DNA of 64,000 bases, from assembly GCA_011390955.1 (NCBI GenBank), contig JAABRM010000025.1:33498-97497 (forward strand), read 5' to 3'. Origin of the DNA: Oscillatoriales cyanobacterium. Its GTDB lineage: Bacteria > Cyanobacteriota > Cyanobacteriia > Cyanobacteriales > Laspinemataceae. Below are positions 46,152 to 54,859 of the stretch, piece by piece. Position 1 is the first letter of the stretch. Every line of letters starts with the position of its first letter. The notes beneath the pieces were generated by a model. It saw nothing but the letters and a program-made list of their open reading frames with translations, made no database searches and was not told the origin of the DNA. The translations under genes and the position numbers were made by a program.

Positions 46152-46940
46152 ATGTTTCAGCGATATGAATCCAGCGGGCAGATCATATATCATGGTGAGG
46201 CTACCCAGATATTAGCACAAGAGATTCCCTCAGAATCTATTGACCTAATTTTTATCGATCCTCCTTATAATATCGGCAAAAAATTTGCTAATTTTACTGA
46301 TAAATGGGCATCGGAAGCAGATTATTTAGAATGGGCTTATCAGTGGCTTGATGAATCCATTCGGGTGTTAAAGCCGAACGGCACTTTATATTTAATGGCA
46401 AGTACCCAAGCCATGCCCTATTTTGACCTTTATTTGCGAAAAAAATTAACCATTCTCAGTCGCATCGTTTGGCATTATGATAGTTCGGGAGTTCAGGCAA
46501 AAAAATATTTTGGTTCTATGTATGAACCCATCCTGCATTGCGTGAAAAATAAGCAGGACTATATTTTTAATGGGGATGCGATTAAGGTAGAAGCAAAAAC
46601 CGGGTCACAACGCAAGTTAATTGACTATAGAAAAGCCATTCCCACTCCTTATAATAGCGAAAAAGTTCCGGGCAATGTGTGGAATTTTTCTCGCGTCCGC
46701 TATCGCATGGCGGAATATGAAAATCACCCATCGCAAAAGCCTGAATCTTTACTAGAAAGAATTATTTTAGCCAGCAGCAATGAAGGGGATTTGATTCTCG
46801 ATCCCTTTGCCGGGACTTTTACCACTGCTGCTGTAGGGAAGCGTTTAGGACGCCGTTCGATTAGTATCGAGTCTCAGGAGGAATATTTAAAGATTGGTTT
46901 AAGACGGGTTTTCGAGGTAGATAAAACCCCGGTTTTTTGA
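46152..46940 (+). CDS. Adenine-specific DNA methyltransferase, YhdJ-like
   Basis: A beta-class adenine-N6 methyltransferase of 262 residues. DLIFIDPPYNIGKKF holds the catalytic DPPY, and LILDPFAGTFTTAA the SAM-binding motif. The body (IVWHYDSSGVQAKKYFGSM, KTGSQRKLIDYRK, KVPGNVWNFSRVRY) follows E. coli YhdJ (M.EcoKII), which modifies ATGCAT, closely as I recall it. No restriction partner is adjacent, so it is an orphan. The frame opens with TTG at 46089, but the ATG at 46152 matches the YhdJ start; neither has a strong Shine-Dalgarno. Confidence 0.88.
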   Translation: MFQRYESSGQIIYHGEATQILAQEIPSESIDLIFIDPPYNIGKKFANFTDKWASEADYLEWAYQWLDESIRVLKPNGTLYLMASTQAMPYFDLYLRKKLTILSRIVWHYDSSGVQAKKYFGSMYEPILHCVKNKQDYIFNGDAIKVEAKTGSQRKLIDYRKAIPTPYNSEKVPGNVWNFSRVRYRMAEYENHPSQKPESLLERIILASSNEGDLILDPFAGTFTTAAVGKRLGRRSISIESQEEYLKIGLRRVFEVDKTPVF

Positions 46941-46951
46941 AGGAATGGCAA

Positions 46952-46984
46952 AAACCCGATTTCTTCAAGAAACCGGGTTTTTTT
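46952..46984. terminator. AAACCCG hairpin after methyltransferase
   Basis: AAACCCGATTTCTT pairs with AAGAAACCGGGTTT, ending in a T run. It belongs to the CCCGG palindrome family. Confidence 0.7.
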
Positions 46985-47021
46985 TATTTTTAGTATGAAA
47001 AATATCTAAAAATAATTAGTA

Positions 47022-47270
47022 TCAAATACTACAAAATGGTTTTTGCTCGACATCGTAAGCTTGGTCAAGTACCCATTCATTTCTGCGGCGAGCGAAAATT
47101 AATTTAAAAATCAGACTTTCACAAGAAGATGCACCGCTTTTCATATAATATTTGAGCCAAACTTTAATTTTGTAATTATCTGCTGATTGATTTAAAGTCT
47201 TCATGGCATAAACTTCCACCAGTCGAACTGAATTCCACCAGTTATCACTGACTCCACCTTTTTTTTTCGG
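47022..47270 (-). pseudogene. Frameshifted 3' end of the triad kinase
   Basis: After the poly-A tract at 47259-47267 the kinase frame hits a stop within five codons, while a second frame continues for about 80 residues (WWNSVRLVEVYAMKTLNQSA, KVWLKYYMKSGASSCES, EWVLDQAYDV). Read with the preceding SPKETIEKYYQLATSDRQAA, these form one ARC6/IMS-like C-terminal domain. One A too many (nine instead of eight) is enough to explain the break. It may be a sequencing error, phase variation or a real mutation. Confidence 0.7.
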
Positions 47271-49287
47271 CTTGTCGCCATTCGTCACTCAGGAGTTCTA
47301 TGGCAGCTTGGCGATCGCTTGTGGCTAACTGATAATACTTTTCAATTGTCTCTTTGGGACTTAATTTAACTTTGGGTAAATCATTTAATCCTTGAGATGA
47401 TTTAAAGATTGGTTCTTTAATCAGCACATTATCAAAATAGACAGCCACAGCATTTCTAGTATATCGAGTTGACTCAACGGCAATTTCACCAAACGAGTGA
47501 GAATTATCTCTAAAAGACCCGACTAACTTTCCATTGATAAATCCCATAATCAAATTACCTCTACAGACAATTCTCAATCTATTGGTTTGATTATTTCCTC
47601 GATCGATAGCATTAGATCGCTTATTCTCAATTTTATTAATCGACTTTCCATTTAATAAAACCCCCATCGATAAACGCCCGTCTGCGGTAATTCTTAAAAA
47701 ATAACCATTCCAATTATTTTGGACAAATTTGCCTCTAGCAATCAGCCCAAACGGAACATCGTTAGGGCCATCAACTTTGACTGCATCTGCGGAAAAATCA
47801 ACATCCGTAAAAGTCCGAGCAATCCAGCGAGATGCCCCAGCGGTATTCACTTGCGTTTGACGATGAAATAGACCGCCATCTTTGAATTTTGCCCCAGAAG
47901 TCAGCGCCCATTTACTTGGAGAAGTAAAATTTTCGTTAAGCACGACTTCTTGAAACACAATCGTATGAAAAAATCTAGATGTCCAGATCCCATATCCAAG
48001 TAGCAGCAAAATGATTCCCAGCACTACCATCTCTACTCTGGTTAGTCTGGTAGGAAGTGCCAGTTTTATAGATTGAATCAGTCGAGCGAATGTTGAAGGG
48101 GGTGGAGTTGGTGGTGGAGGAGTAAAAATTGGTGGAGTAAAAATTCGAGGGGGAGAGGGAATTGGTAGAGGAGAGGGAGTTGGTAGAGGAGAGGGAGTTG
48201 GTATAGTTACTCGAGGAGGAGAGGGAATTGGTGAAGTAACTGGAGAACGAGTCGGCGTTTTTTTGGCTGATGCAGTTGTGGGAAATCTATCTACACCTAA
48301 TTGACGCTTCCTTTCACACCAGTAACACTTCCGATAGCTTTTTGCATAATGATGTCCAGGCTCAACGGAACATTGCCTTAAATTTTGAATAGCTACCTTT
48401 AGGGCTTGTCGCCATTCCGCCGCACTCGGTCGCTTATGGGGATAATTATGTCCATCATTAAAACATTTACGAAATAGTTTTTCGAGTTCGGGATGTAATA
48501 TGTTCAGGGGAATTGAGTGAGGTCCGGGACGAATTTTGGAGTTAGAGCCATAGGACCAGTAGCCGTCTTTAATTTTATCATTAAGACTGGGGGGATTACC
48601 TTGTCCTTGCCATTGTCCAGAAAAAGGATGATCGCCAAATAGTAAATGCCAAATAATAATAGCTAATCCAAAGCGGTCTTGAAATTCCGATCTATCTAAA
48701 CCTTGCAGAGTTGAATAACCAAATAACTCTGGGGGCGTGTATTCTGGGGTTGTCACATTACAGTGGTAAATTTTCCTCGATCCCGGATCGACTACTTGAA
48801 ATGAGTCAGTATCAATAATCGAAACATTCGCCTTGGAAGTGACTAGCAAATTATCGGGTTTTAAGTCGCCCACTACATAATTTTTTGCGTGAACTTCCTG
48901 AAGAATATAAGCAATATTCATTGCCGTTGTATGCAGATAAAGCCAGTTAAATCCTGGTGCCTTGGTTTTACGCAGCGTGGGACTATATACATTGGTAAGG
49001 GTTTGTCCATCACTAATTGCTGGCATGACAAAGCCCACAACTTTACCAGATTTCTTTTCTAGCAAGTATTGGGGCCAGGCGATGGAAACATGGCCTTTCT
49101 GTAAAGTCGGGTCAGTCGGAGGGTACTTGATCATTACTTTAAGTTTTTCGATTTGCTCTGGAGTAATCTGATGATAGACTTTGGCTAAAACACCGGATCG
49201 ATCGGTTGTATAAATGACTCCTTCGCCACTTCGATTAATTTCTTTTACGAGTTTAATCGAATTACCATTACATCGATAACTGCTCAT
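47245..49287 (-). CDS. TerY/Yeg-type protein kinase with TM and extracytoplasmic domain
   Basis: A 680-residue kinase, likely frameshifted at its end. The kinase lobe is atypical: VVGDLKPDNLLVTSKANVSIIDTDSFQV has GD instead of HRD and DTDS instead of DFG, as in kinases of the YegI/TerY triad. A CxxC pair (CYWCERK) follows at about 320, then a Pro/Ser linker made of 18-bp repeats (about 355-395), one membrane helix (MVVLGIILLLLGYGIW), a concanavalin-like sensing domain (about 450-630), and the start of an IMS-like domain. It follows vWA and PP2C genes in the same orientation, so the three form a triad. Confidence 0.85.
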   Translation of the reverse strand: MSSYRCNGNSIKLVKEINRSGEGVIYTTDRSGVLAKVYHQITPEQIEKLKVMIKYPPTDPTLQKGHVSIAWPQYLLEKKSGKVVGFVMPAISDGQTLTNVYSPTLRKTKAPGFNWLYLHTTAMNIAYILQEVHAKNYVVGDLKPDNLLVTSKANVSIIDTDSFQVVDPGSRKIYHCNVTTPEYTPPELFGYSTLQGLDRSEFQDRFGLAIIIWHLLFGDHPFSGQWQGQGNPPSLNDKIKDGYWSYGSNSKIRPGPHSIPLNILHPELEKLFRKCFNDGHNYPHKRPSAAEWRQALKVAIQNLRQCSVEPGHHYAKSYRKCYWCERKRQLGVDRFPTTASAKKTPTRSPVTSPIPSPPRVTIPTPSPLPTPSPLPIPSPPRIFTPPIFTPPPPTPPPSTFARLIQSIKLALPTRLTRVEMVVLGIILLLLGYGIWTSRFFHTIVFQEVVLNENFTSPSKWALTSGAKFKDGGLFHRQTQVNTAGASRWIARTFTDVDFSADAVKVDGPNDVPFGLIARGKFVQNNWNGYFLRITADGRLSMGVLLNGKSINKIENKRSNAIDRGNNQTNRLRIVCRGNLIMGFINGKLVGSFRDNSHSFGEIAVESTRYTRNAVAVYFDNVLIKEPIFKSSQGLNDLPKVKLSPKETIEKYYQLATSDRQAAIELLSDEWRQAEKKRWSQ

Positions 49288-49490
49288 ATTAATTTCATCC
49301 CTCCGTTGACTGATTCGCTAAATAAACCCTTATATTTGAATACAAATAATCAACAATTTTTTGTATATTTGCCTAAAAAAATAACTTCCATAAAAACTTT
49401 TACCCCTAAAAATATGGTTATTTGATTGTATATCTCTCCCATAGGACACGGCAGTGCCGTGTCCCTACGGTATTGTTTCACTTATCACAA

Positions 49491-50750
49491 TTAGAGTTTA
49501 ATTTGAACTAATAATAAAGAAACTAAAGCCGTAATAATTAAGCCAGAATATATGAAAAAATTGAAACCATAAAAAATCCAAGGCTTGCTCCATTGAAATT
49601 TTCTGGTTGTTTTCCAAAATAATTTATCTACGGTATTATGCCGATTATATAGTTTAATCGTATCGGTCTTTAATAAATTTTTCCAAACCTGACTGATGAA
49701 CCGCTCTTGTTTCAGAGGTCTTGGTGAATCAAAATAAACTTCGATATGGTTTCTGTTATTTCGAGTAATATAGATGGAAATTCCCCTTTGACTAAGTTTT
49801 TGGATTTCTGTGTTTAGTTCGGCCAATAACTGAGGATCGATCGCAGTTATTTTTGGATCTATTGTTTTTCCGCTATCTGAAGCATCTTGACTTTGGTGGC
49901 TACTGGTTAACTGATTCGTGACCGCTGTAGTAGAATTGTCGGTTAATAAAATCTTGGAGGTTTGTGAGGAATTACTCAAAGAATCGAGAAATGTATAGAT
50001 ACCCATTAAAATGGTCTTATCGTCGTCAGTTTTTTTATTGATTTTATCAGAATTCAAGAACTCATTCAGTTCTGCCTCCTTTTCCGGTTGGGTTTTGCCC
50101 GATCGCATAATTTGTGATTCTAACCCTTGGAAAAATTTATCGAAAGGTTCTCGACGCTTGACCAGAGAAATATTTTCAATCCCATCAGTGGCGGCACAGA
50201 TAAACTCATGCTCCCCTAACCAGACATCTGCTTGCATCTTCTCAGCCGCATCTCGTGAAGTTACGGGAGTTGTATAGTTAATATATTCCCCTTTATCAGG
50301 TTGAAACAGTAATTGGTAGTTTGGTCGGTTTTTGGCACGGACTACAATTAGTCCATCACCAACTTGCATGGCGGCAAGCCAATTGCGGGTAGCCACAAAT
50401 ACTAATAAAGTACAAGCCAAGTCTTTCAGTGGATAATTACTGGTTTTTGCCTGCTGTTGCAGACTGTTTACTACAGTATTTAAAAGACTGTTAAAAAAAA
50501 CTTTAGCTTCACTTTGAGTGATTGGTTTAGCCAACCAGTCTCTTAATCTTAACTGAGAAATCGCCACTTCTACGGCGATTTTTGAGCCAATCTCTGCATG
50601 AGCCGCACTACCCATGCCATCGGCAACAGCACCGATCGCCACCTGACCTTCGGAAGTAATTTGATAAGCGGCGTAATCTTGGCAGGGTTTTCCCCCACTA
50701 ATATGTTTCGTGCCGATAGCGCTACCCGCAACTGCTTGCCATTGTTGCAT
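49491..50750 (-). CDS. PP2C-family phosphatase (triad member)
   Basis: A 419-residue PP2C-like phosphatase. Metal-binding motifs are QDYAAYQ, AIGAVADGMGSAAHAEIGS (near 39-57), VGDGLIVV (near 131) and CAATDGIEN (near 186). A C-terminal extension of about 150 residues ends in a membrane helix (FFIYSGLIITALVSLLLVQI), so it is membrane-anchored. It is 17 bp downstream of the vWA gene and about 200 bp upstream of the kinase. It probably reverses phosphorylation by the neighbouring kinase. Confidence 0.88.
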   Translation of the reverse strand: MQQWQAVAGSAIGTKHISGGKPCQDYAAYQITSEGQVAIGAVADGMGSAAHAEIGSKIAVEVAISQLRLRDWLAKPITQSEAKVFFNSLLNTVVNSLQQQAKTSNYPLKDLACTLLVFVATRNWLAAMQVGDGLIVVRAKNRPNYQLLFQPDKGEYINYTTPVTSRDAAEKMQADVWLGEHEFICAATDGIENISLVKRREPFDKFFQGLESQIMRSGKTQPEKEAELNEFLNSDKINKKTDDDKTILMGIYTFLDSLSNSSQTSKILLTDNSTTAVTNQLTSSHQSQDASDSGKTIDPKITAIDPQLLAELNTEIQKLSQRGISIYITRNNRNHIEVYFDSPRPLKQERFISQVWKNLLKTDTIKLYNRHNTVDKLFWKTTRKFQWSKPWIFYGFNFFIYSGLIITALVSLLLVQIKL

Positions 50751-50767
50751 CAGTCAACCTCACTTTT

Positions 50768-51436
50768 TTAAACTCTTGTTTGCGCCCAACCATCAGTGGC
50801 AGGAAGAGAAACCATACCTTGATCCAATCGGCTATTAGAAACTGTCTTCATTGAGGCAGACAGCCAGCGGAATAAATCTGCAAACTTTAATCCTTCAAGC
50901 TTTAATGGAGGAGTATTCAAGGGAGCAATTTGCCGGAGAATTTTCATATTTGCGCCTTGAACTCCCACGGCAAAGAAACTAATTTTGCCATCGGCATCCG
51001 CTTGTCTTACTCGCTGGGCGGCACTTTGCCATTGGTTGCTGTCAGTTGGTTCTCCGTCTGTAATTAAAAATACCCAGGGTTGATAATAGTCAATCCCGTT
51101 GCGTTTATAGTCTGCTTTTCGATTTTCCACCAAGTCAAGTGCTTGATTAATCGCTTGACCCATCGCAGTGGAACCAGTGGTTTTAAGTTGTGGAGGATAA
51201 AAATTGTCAATGGTGACAAAATCCTGAACAACATCTACAGAACTGTTAAAGCTGACGATCGCGACTTCCACCCGCAGTAACGCCGTAGTGTCTTGTTCAA
51301 CTTCTTGTTTAAACACAACCAGTCCGTCGTTTAATTCCTGAATCGGCGATCCCGACATAGAACCGGATGTATCCAATAGTAAGACCACTGGGCAACGTGG
51401 TTGAGCATTCTCGGCGAATTCAATTTCTACAGCCAT
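50768..51436 (-). CDS. TerY-like vWA domain protein (triad member)
   Basis: A vWA protein of 222 residues. The MIDAS is complete: VVLLLDTSGSMSGSPIQ (DxSxS), TGSTAMGQAI (Thr) and LITDGEPTDSNQW (Asp). This close spacing is typical of TerY/YegL. The ATG at 51436 is preferred; the open frame continues upstream to 51526 but contains no family sequence there. It is the first gene of the vWA-PP2C-kinase operon and is divergent from an HTH gene 310 bp away. Role: probable scaffold or phospho-substrate. Confidence 0.88.
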   Translation of the reverse strand: MAVEIEFAENAQPRCPVVLLLDTSGSMSGSPIQELNDGLVVFKQEVEQDTTALLRVEVAIVSFNSSVDVVQDFVTIDNFYPPQLKTTGSTAMGQAINQALDLVENRKADYKRNGIDYYQPWVFLITDGEPTDSNQWQSAAQRVRQADADGKISFFAVGVQGANMKILRQIAPLNTPPLKLEGLKFADLFRWLSASMKTVSNSRLDQGMVSLPATDGWAQTRV

Positions 51437-51745
51437 TTGTCTGTCCCTATTTTTATAGAAAACTAAATTTTTCCTAATGTAGGGTAGAGAGCGCGAATCA
51501 ACCCTACATTTAGCGCTAATTTGCAAATATTGCCTAAGTCCTGTCAGTATCCCGATCTTCGGTAAAATTCATCGGAGGCGACAGGTTAGCCCGATCATTT
51601 GCTTCAATTCGGAGATGAGACTTTGATCTGATCCTGTTAAGATCCCCTTTCGATCAATGATAAACTAGCTTTAGCTGATTAAAACCTAAAACCAATCAGG
51701 AATTGTGTTAGGATTACATCAGGAATTTTATGAGGGGAGCTACCG

Positions 51746-52303
51746 ATGGGATCCAAGCAGGAGCCATTTGCTGAGGCAGCGAAGCACTGGGATCTGGAAA
51801 CGCTATACGCAGACTTGGCATCAGTCAAGGGTAAGCGTTTGACCCCCGTAGAGAAATTACATCTGCGGGGGTTGCTTTGTGGTCATAGTCCGGCGGAAAT
51901 TGCGGAAAAGTTGGATAAGGATGCGAAGGGGGTGCAAACTGACCTCTGCGCTACCCTCTATAAGTATGTGAAAAGCCTGCTGGATAAATCTGATAGCAAG
52001 TTGGAAAGTTGGAGAAGTGTCACCGACTGGCTGGAACAAGCGGGATATCGCAGCGAATTGTCCCCTCCCTTTTCTGTGAGTGCTTCGGCTCCAGAAAATA
52101 CCGTGGTTAATATCACTAATATGAGAATTGATGAGAACAATCAAATAACAATCGGCATTAATCTGCAAATTACGGTGCCGTTACCGTCAGATTTATTAAA
52201 AGATAACCCATTAAAAGATAACCCATTAAAAGATAACCCATTAAAAGATAACCCATTAAAAGATAACCCAGACCGGAATGGCGATCGCGCAAATCAGAAT
52301 TAA
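51746..52303 (+). CDS. HTH protein with LKDNP repeat tail
   Basis: A 185-residue protein. Residues 25-80 (RLTPVEKLHLRGLLCGHSPAEIAEKL, then KGVQTDLCATLYKYVKSLLD) form a LuxR/sigma-4-like HTH of the kind that precedes NACHT or vMAP-associated proteins in cyanobacteria. A beta-rich stretch (VVNITNMRIDENNQITIGIN) follows. The tail is five exact 15-bp repeats encoding LKDNP. It is divergent from the vWA-PP2C-kinase triad, so a regulator of that operon is a reasonable guess but unproven. GAGGGGAG precedes the ATG. Confidence 0.75.
   Translation: MGSKQEPFAEAAKHWDLETLYADLASVKGKRLTPVEKLHLRGLLCGHSPAEIAEKLDKDAKGVQTDLCATLYKYVKSLLDKSDSKLESWRSVTDWLEQAGYRSELSPPFSVSASAPENTVVNITNMRIDENNQITIGINLQITVPLPSDLLKDNPLKDNPLKDNPLKDNPLKDNPDRNGDRANQN
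52196..52270 (+). repeat. In-frame 15-bp minisatellite in HTH gene
   Basis: Five exact copies of TTAAAAGATAACCCA, encoding LKDNP five times. Perfect identity implies recent expansion. Confidence 0.95.
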
Positions 52304-52310
52304 TTCATAC

Positions 52311-52342
52311 CAGAAACCCGGTTTCTTGAAGAAACCGGGTTT
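52311..52342. repeat. AAACCCGGTTTCTT palindrome
   Basis: CCCGGTTTCTT-GA-AGAAACCGGG with flanking A and T runs lies between the HTH gene and the convergent Rpn gene and may terminate both. Confidence 0.8.
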
Positions 52343-52349
52343 TTCACGA

Positions 52350-53348
52350 TTAATTAGTTTGTTCAGGATTTTCTGCGGCTAATTCAGATAGCTGCTGATG
52401 CATCAACTCTTGAAATTCTCCTAAAGAGGCGATCGTAATTGCCCGCTTATGCAGAACTTTTAGCACTCCCTCATTGTTGATTTGATTAATCGTCTCTACC
52501 AAAGACTCTGGCACCGAATCAAATCGAGTTTCTAGAATTTCTATAACAGATTCTCGCCCCTTTTCTAGAATTCCTTCTTGCCGTCCTTTTGCGATCGCAA
52601 AGCGTTCCAGGGGAGTAATGTAAGGCATTTTCGTATCCTCCTCATAATTTGTCATTTCTAAGGTGAAAGATTGCTCCAGTTCTTCTGGTAGCGTCATCAT
52701 CCAGTTAATTAGGCGAAATAGTTCTAGGATATCTTGACGGCTATAACCTCGTTGATAAAGGCTTTTTGCTACCGTCAGTTTCCATTGTAAACGCCCTTCT
52801 GGATTTCGGTGAGTCGCTTGAGTTTTTAGATGAGCCATGACCATCACCGCAAAGGGATTGGTACTCGACTCTAGCATTGACCACTGCGATTCATAATCTA
52901 ACAATTTCACTACCGGAAACTGTAGGCCAATTTGACTATCCCAGATTTTATACTGATAGTTATTAGGCCGCCAAGAAGGGCGATCGTCTGCTAAGATGAC
53001 TAAGGTAGCAACCGGCAGCCGATAGCGGTCAAAAATGCGATAATTGTAGACGAACATTCTTTCGGCAAAGTCCGATTCATATTGACTTTGGATTTCAATA
53101 TGCACCAAGATTAAGGTTTCTTTGCCGTCTCGCAGCCAAACTTTTACCAGTTGATCTGCCAGACGTTTTCCCAGTTCCGCATCACGGACGATTTGTTGAA
53201 ATTCTTTGTCCAGAAATTCATAGCCTCTGTCCCAATCAATGTCTGCGTAAGCTTGAGGAAAAAAGAAGGCGATGAATTGTTCAAAGTATAAGTCCAACGC
53301 TTCTTTCCAAGGACTATCATATTCCGCCGTTGCCTGAGAATTATTCAT
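52350..53348 (-). CDS. Rpn/PD-(D/E)XK-type nuclease-like protein, copy A
   Basis: A 332-residue protein of the cyanobacterial Rpn-like family (related to recombination-promoting RpnA and to DUF4351 proteins). The N-terminal core KVWLRDGKETLILVHIEIQSQYESDFAERMF holds a PD-(D/E)XK-like acidic site, with AYADIDWDRGYEFLDKEF before it, and the C-terminal stretch SVIEILETRFDSVPESLVE is DUF4351-like. It is almost identical to the gene at 53488-54510 and lacks one 8-residue unit found there. Function in vivo unknown; possible DNA nuclease or a degraded transposase-like gene. Confidence 0.85.
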   Translation of the reverse strand: MNNSQATAEYDSPWKEALDLYFEQFIAFFFPQAYADIDWDRGYEFLDKEFQQIVRDAELGKRLADQLVKVWLRDGKETLILVHIEIQSQYESDFAERMFVYNYRIFDRYRLPVATLVILADDRPSWRPNNYQYKIWDSQIGLQFPVVKLLDYESQWSMLESSTNPFAVMVMAHLKTQATHRNPEGRLQWKLTVAKSLYQRGYSRQDILELFRLINWMMTLPEELEQSFTLEMTNYEEDTKMPYITPLERFAIAKGRQEGILEKGRESVIEILETRFDSVPESLVETINQINNEGVLKVLHKRAITIASLGEFQELMHQQLSELAAENPEQTN

Positions 53349-53450
53349 AGGTTTTTCCCTAGAAATTATCTTGGTTATATTTTACTATATTTTAATTTTT
53401 TTGGGGAAAATTGACATATTTTTAAGATAAATTTAAAAGCAATGACATCA

Positions 53451-53480
53451 AAAAAAACCCGGTTTCGTCTTACCGGGTTT
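53451..53480. repeat. AAACCCGGTTT...ACCGGGTTT palindrome
   Basis: Imperfect palindrome (AAACCCGGTTTCGTCTTACCGGGTTTTT) between the two Rpn copies, family of 32798-32831. Confidence 0.75.
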
Positions 53481-53487
53481 TTCACGA

Positions 53488-54510
53488 TTAATCAGTTTGT
53501 TCAGGATTTTCTGCGGTTAATTCAGATAGCTGCTGATGCATAAAATATTGAAATTCTCCTAAAGAGGCGATCGTAATTGCCCGCTTAAACAGAACTTTTA
53601 GCACTCCCTCATTGTTGATTTGATTAATCGTATCTACCAAAGACTCTGGCACCGAATCAAATCGAGTTTCCAGAATTTCTATTACAGATTCTCGCCCCTT
53701 TTCTAGAATTCCTTCTTGCCGTCCTTCGGCCAATCCTTCTTGCCGTCCTTTTGCTATAGCAAAGCGTTCCAGGGGAGTAATGTAAGGCATTTTCGTATCC
53801 TCCTCATAATTTGTCATTTCTAAGGTGAAAGATTGCTCCAGTTCTTCTGGTAGCGTCATCATCCAGTTAATTAGGCGAAATAGTTCTAGGATATCTTGAC
53901 GGCTATAACCTCGTTGATAAAGGCTTTTTGCTACCGTCAGTTTCCATTGTAAACGCCCTTCTGGATTTCGGTGAGTCGCTTGAGTTTTTAGATGAGCCAT
54001 GACCATCACCGCAAAGGGATTGGTACTCGACTCTAGCATTGACCACTGCGATTCATAATCTAACAATTTCACTACCGGAAACTGTAGGCCAATTTGACTA
54101 TCCCAGATTTTATACTGATAGTTATTAGGCCGCCAAGAAGGGCGATCGTCTGCTAAGATGACTAAGGTAGCAACCGGCAGCCGATAGCGGTCAAAAATGC
54201 GATAATTGTAGACGAACATTCTTTCGGCAAAGTCCGATTCATATTGACTTTGGATTTCAATATGCACCAAGATTAAGGTTTCTTTGCCGTCTCGCAGCCA
54301 AACTTTTACCAGTTGATCTGCCAGACGTTTTCCCAGTTCCGCATCACGGACGATTTGTTGAAATTCTTTGTCCAGAAATTCATAGCCTCTGTCCCAATCA
54401 ATGTCTGCGTAAGCTTGAGGAAAAAAGAAGGCGATGAATTGTTCAAAGTATAAGTCCAACGCTTCTTTCCAAGGACTATCATATTCCGCCGTTGCCTGAG
54501 AATTATTCAT
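53488..54510 (-). CDS. Rpn/PD-(D/E)XK-type nuclease-like protein, copy B
   Basis: A 340-residue twin of the preceding gene. The first 249 residues look identical, and the upstream non-coding flank is also copied. The copy has an extra GLAEGRQE unit (24 bp) near residue 251, so it reads GRQEGLAEGRQEG where copy A reads GRQEG once. The last 60 residues carry scattered substitutions (for example FKRAIT for HKRAIT, FMHQQ for LMHQQ). A tandem duplication with later drift only at the C-terminal end explains this. Confidence 0.85.
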   Translation of the reverse strand: MNNSQATAEYDSPWKEALDLYFEQFIAFFFPQAYADIDWDRGYEFLDKEFQQIVRDAELGKRLADQLVKVWLRDGKETLILVHIEIQSQYESDFAERMFVYNYRIFDRYRLPVATLVILADDRPSWRPNNYQYKIWDSQIGLQFPVVKLLDYESQWSMLESSTNPFAVMVMAHLKTQATHRNPEGRLQWKLTVAKSLYQRGYSRQDILELFRLINWMMTLPEELEQSFTLEMTNYEEDTKMPYITPLERFAIAKGRQEGLAEGRQEGILEKGRESVIEILETRFDSVPESLVDTINQINNEGVLKVLFKRAITIASLGEFQYFMHQQLSELTAENPEQTD

Positions 54511-54859
54511 AGGTTTTTCCCTAGAAATTATCTTGGTTATATTTTATAGTATTTTGAATCTTTTCTGAGTAAATAAAATATTGTTTTGATGAAATTATTT
54601 GATTAAAAAATAATTACAAAATCACAAGATTTTTCAGAGTTTTGTAAAGCTTAAAAAAATTTATACAAAGTAGGGACACGGCATTGCCGTGTCCTTGCAG
54701 CATTGCTCTTTTATAAAATAGTTGTTAATTTGTATAAATTGTTTCTGGGCTTTGGTGCGTTACACTCCGCTTCGCTGCGTTAACGCACCCTACCAACTGC
54801 CATTTAAATATTAACAGTCAACGGTGAATTATCAACCATCAACCACCAACCATCAACCA
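54511..54859. other. Intergenic region of three palindromic families
   Basis: It contains GTAGGGACACGGCATTGCCGTGTCC (54670-54694), the GGTGCGTTACACTCCGCTTC and AACGCACCCTACC palindrome (54753-54793), and AACCATC heptamers (54830-54870). No gene. Confidence 0.75.

Noticed and set aside
52196..52270. Regular 15-bp repeats as CRISPR
   Set aside because: They are contiguous, in frame and inside a gene.
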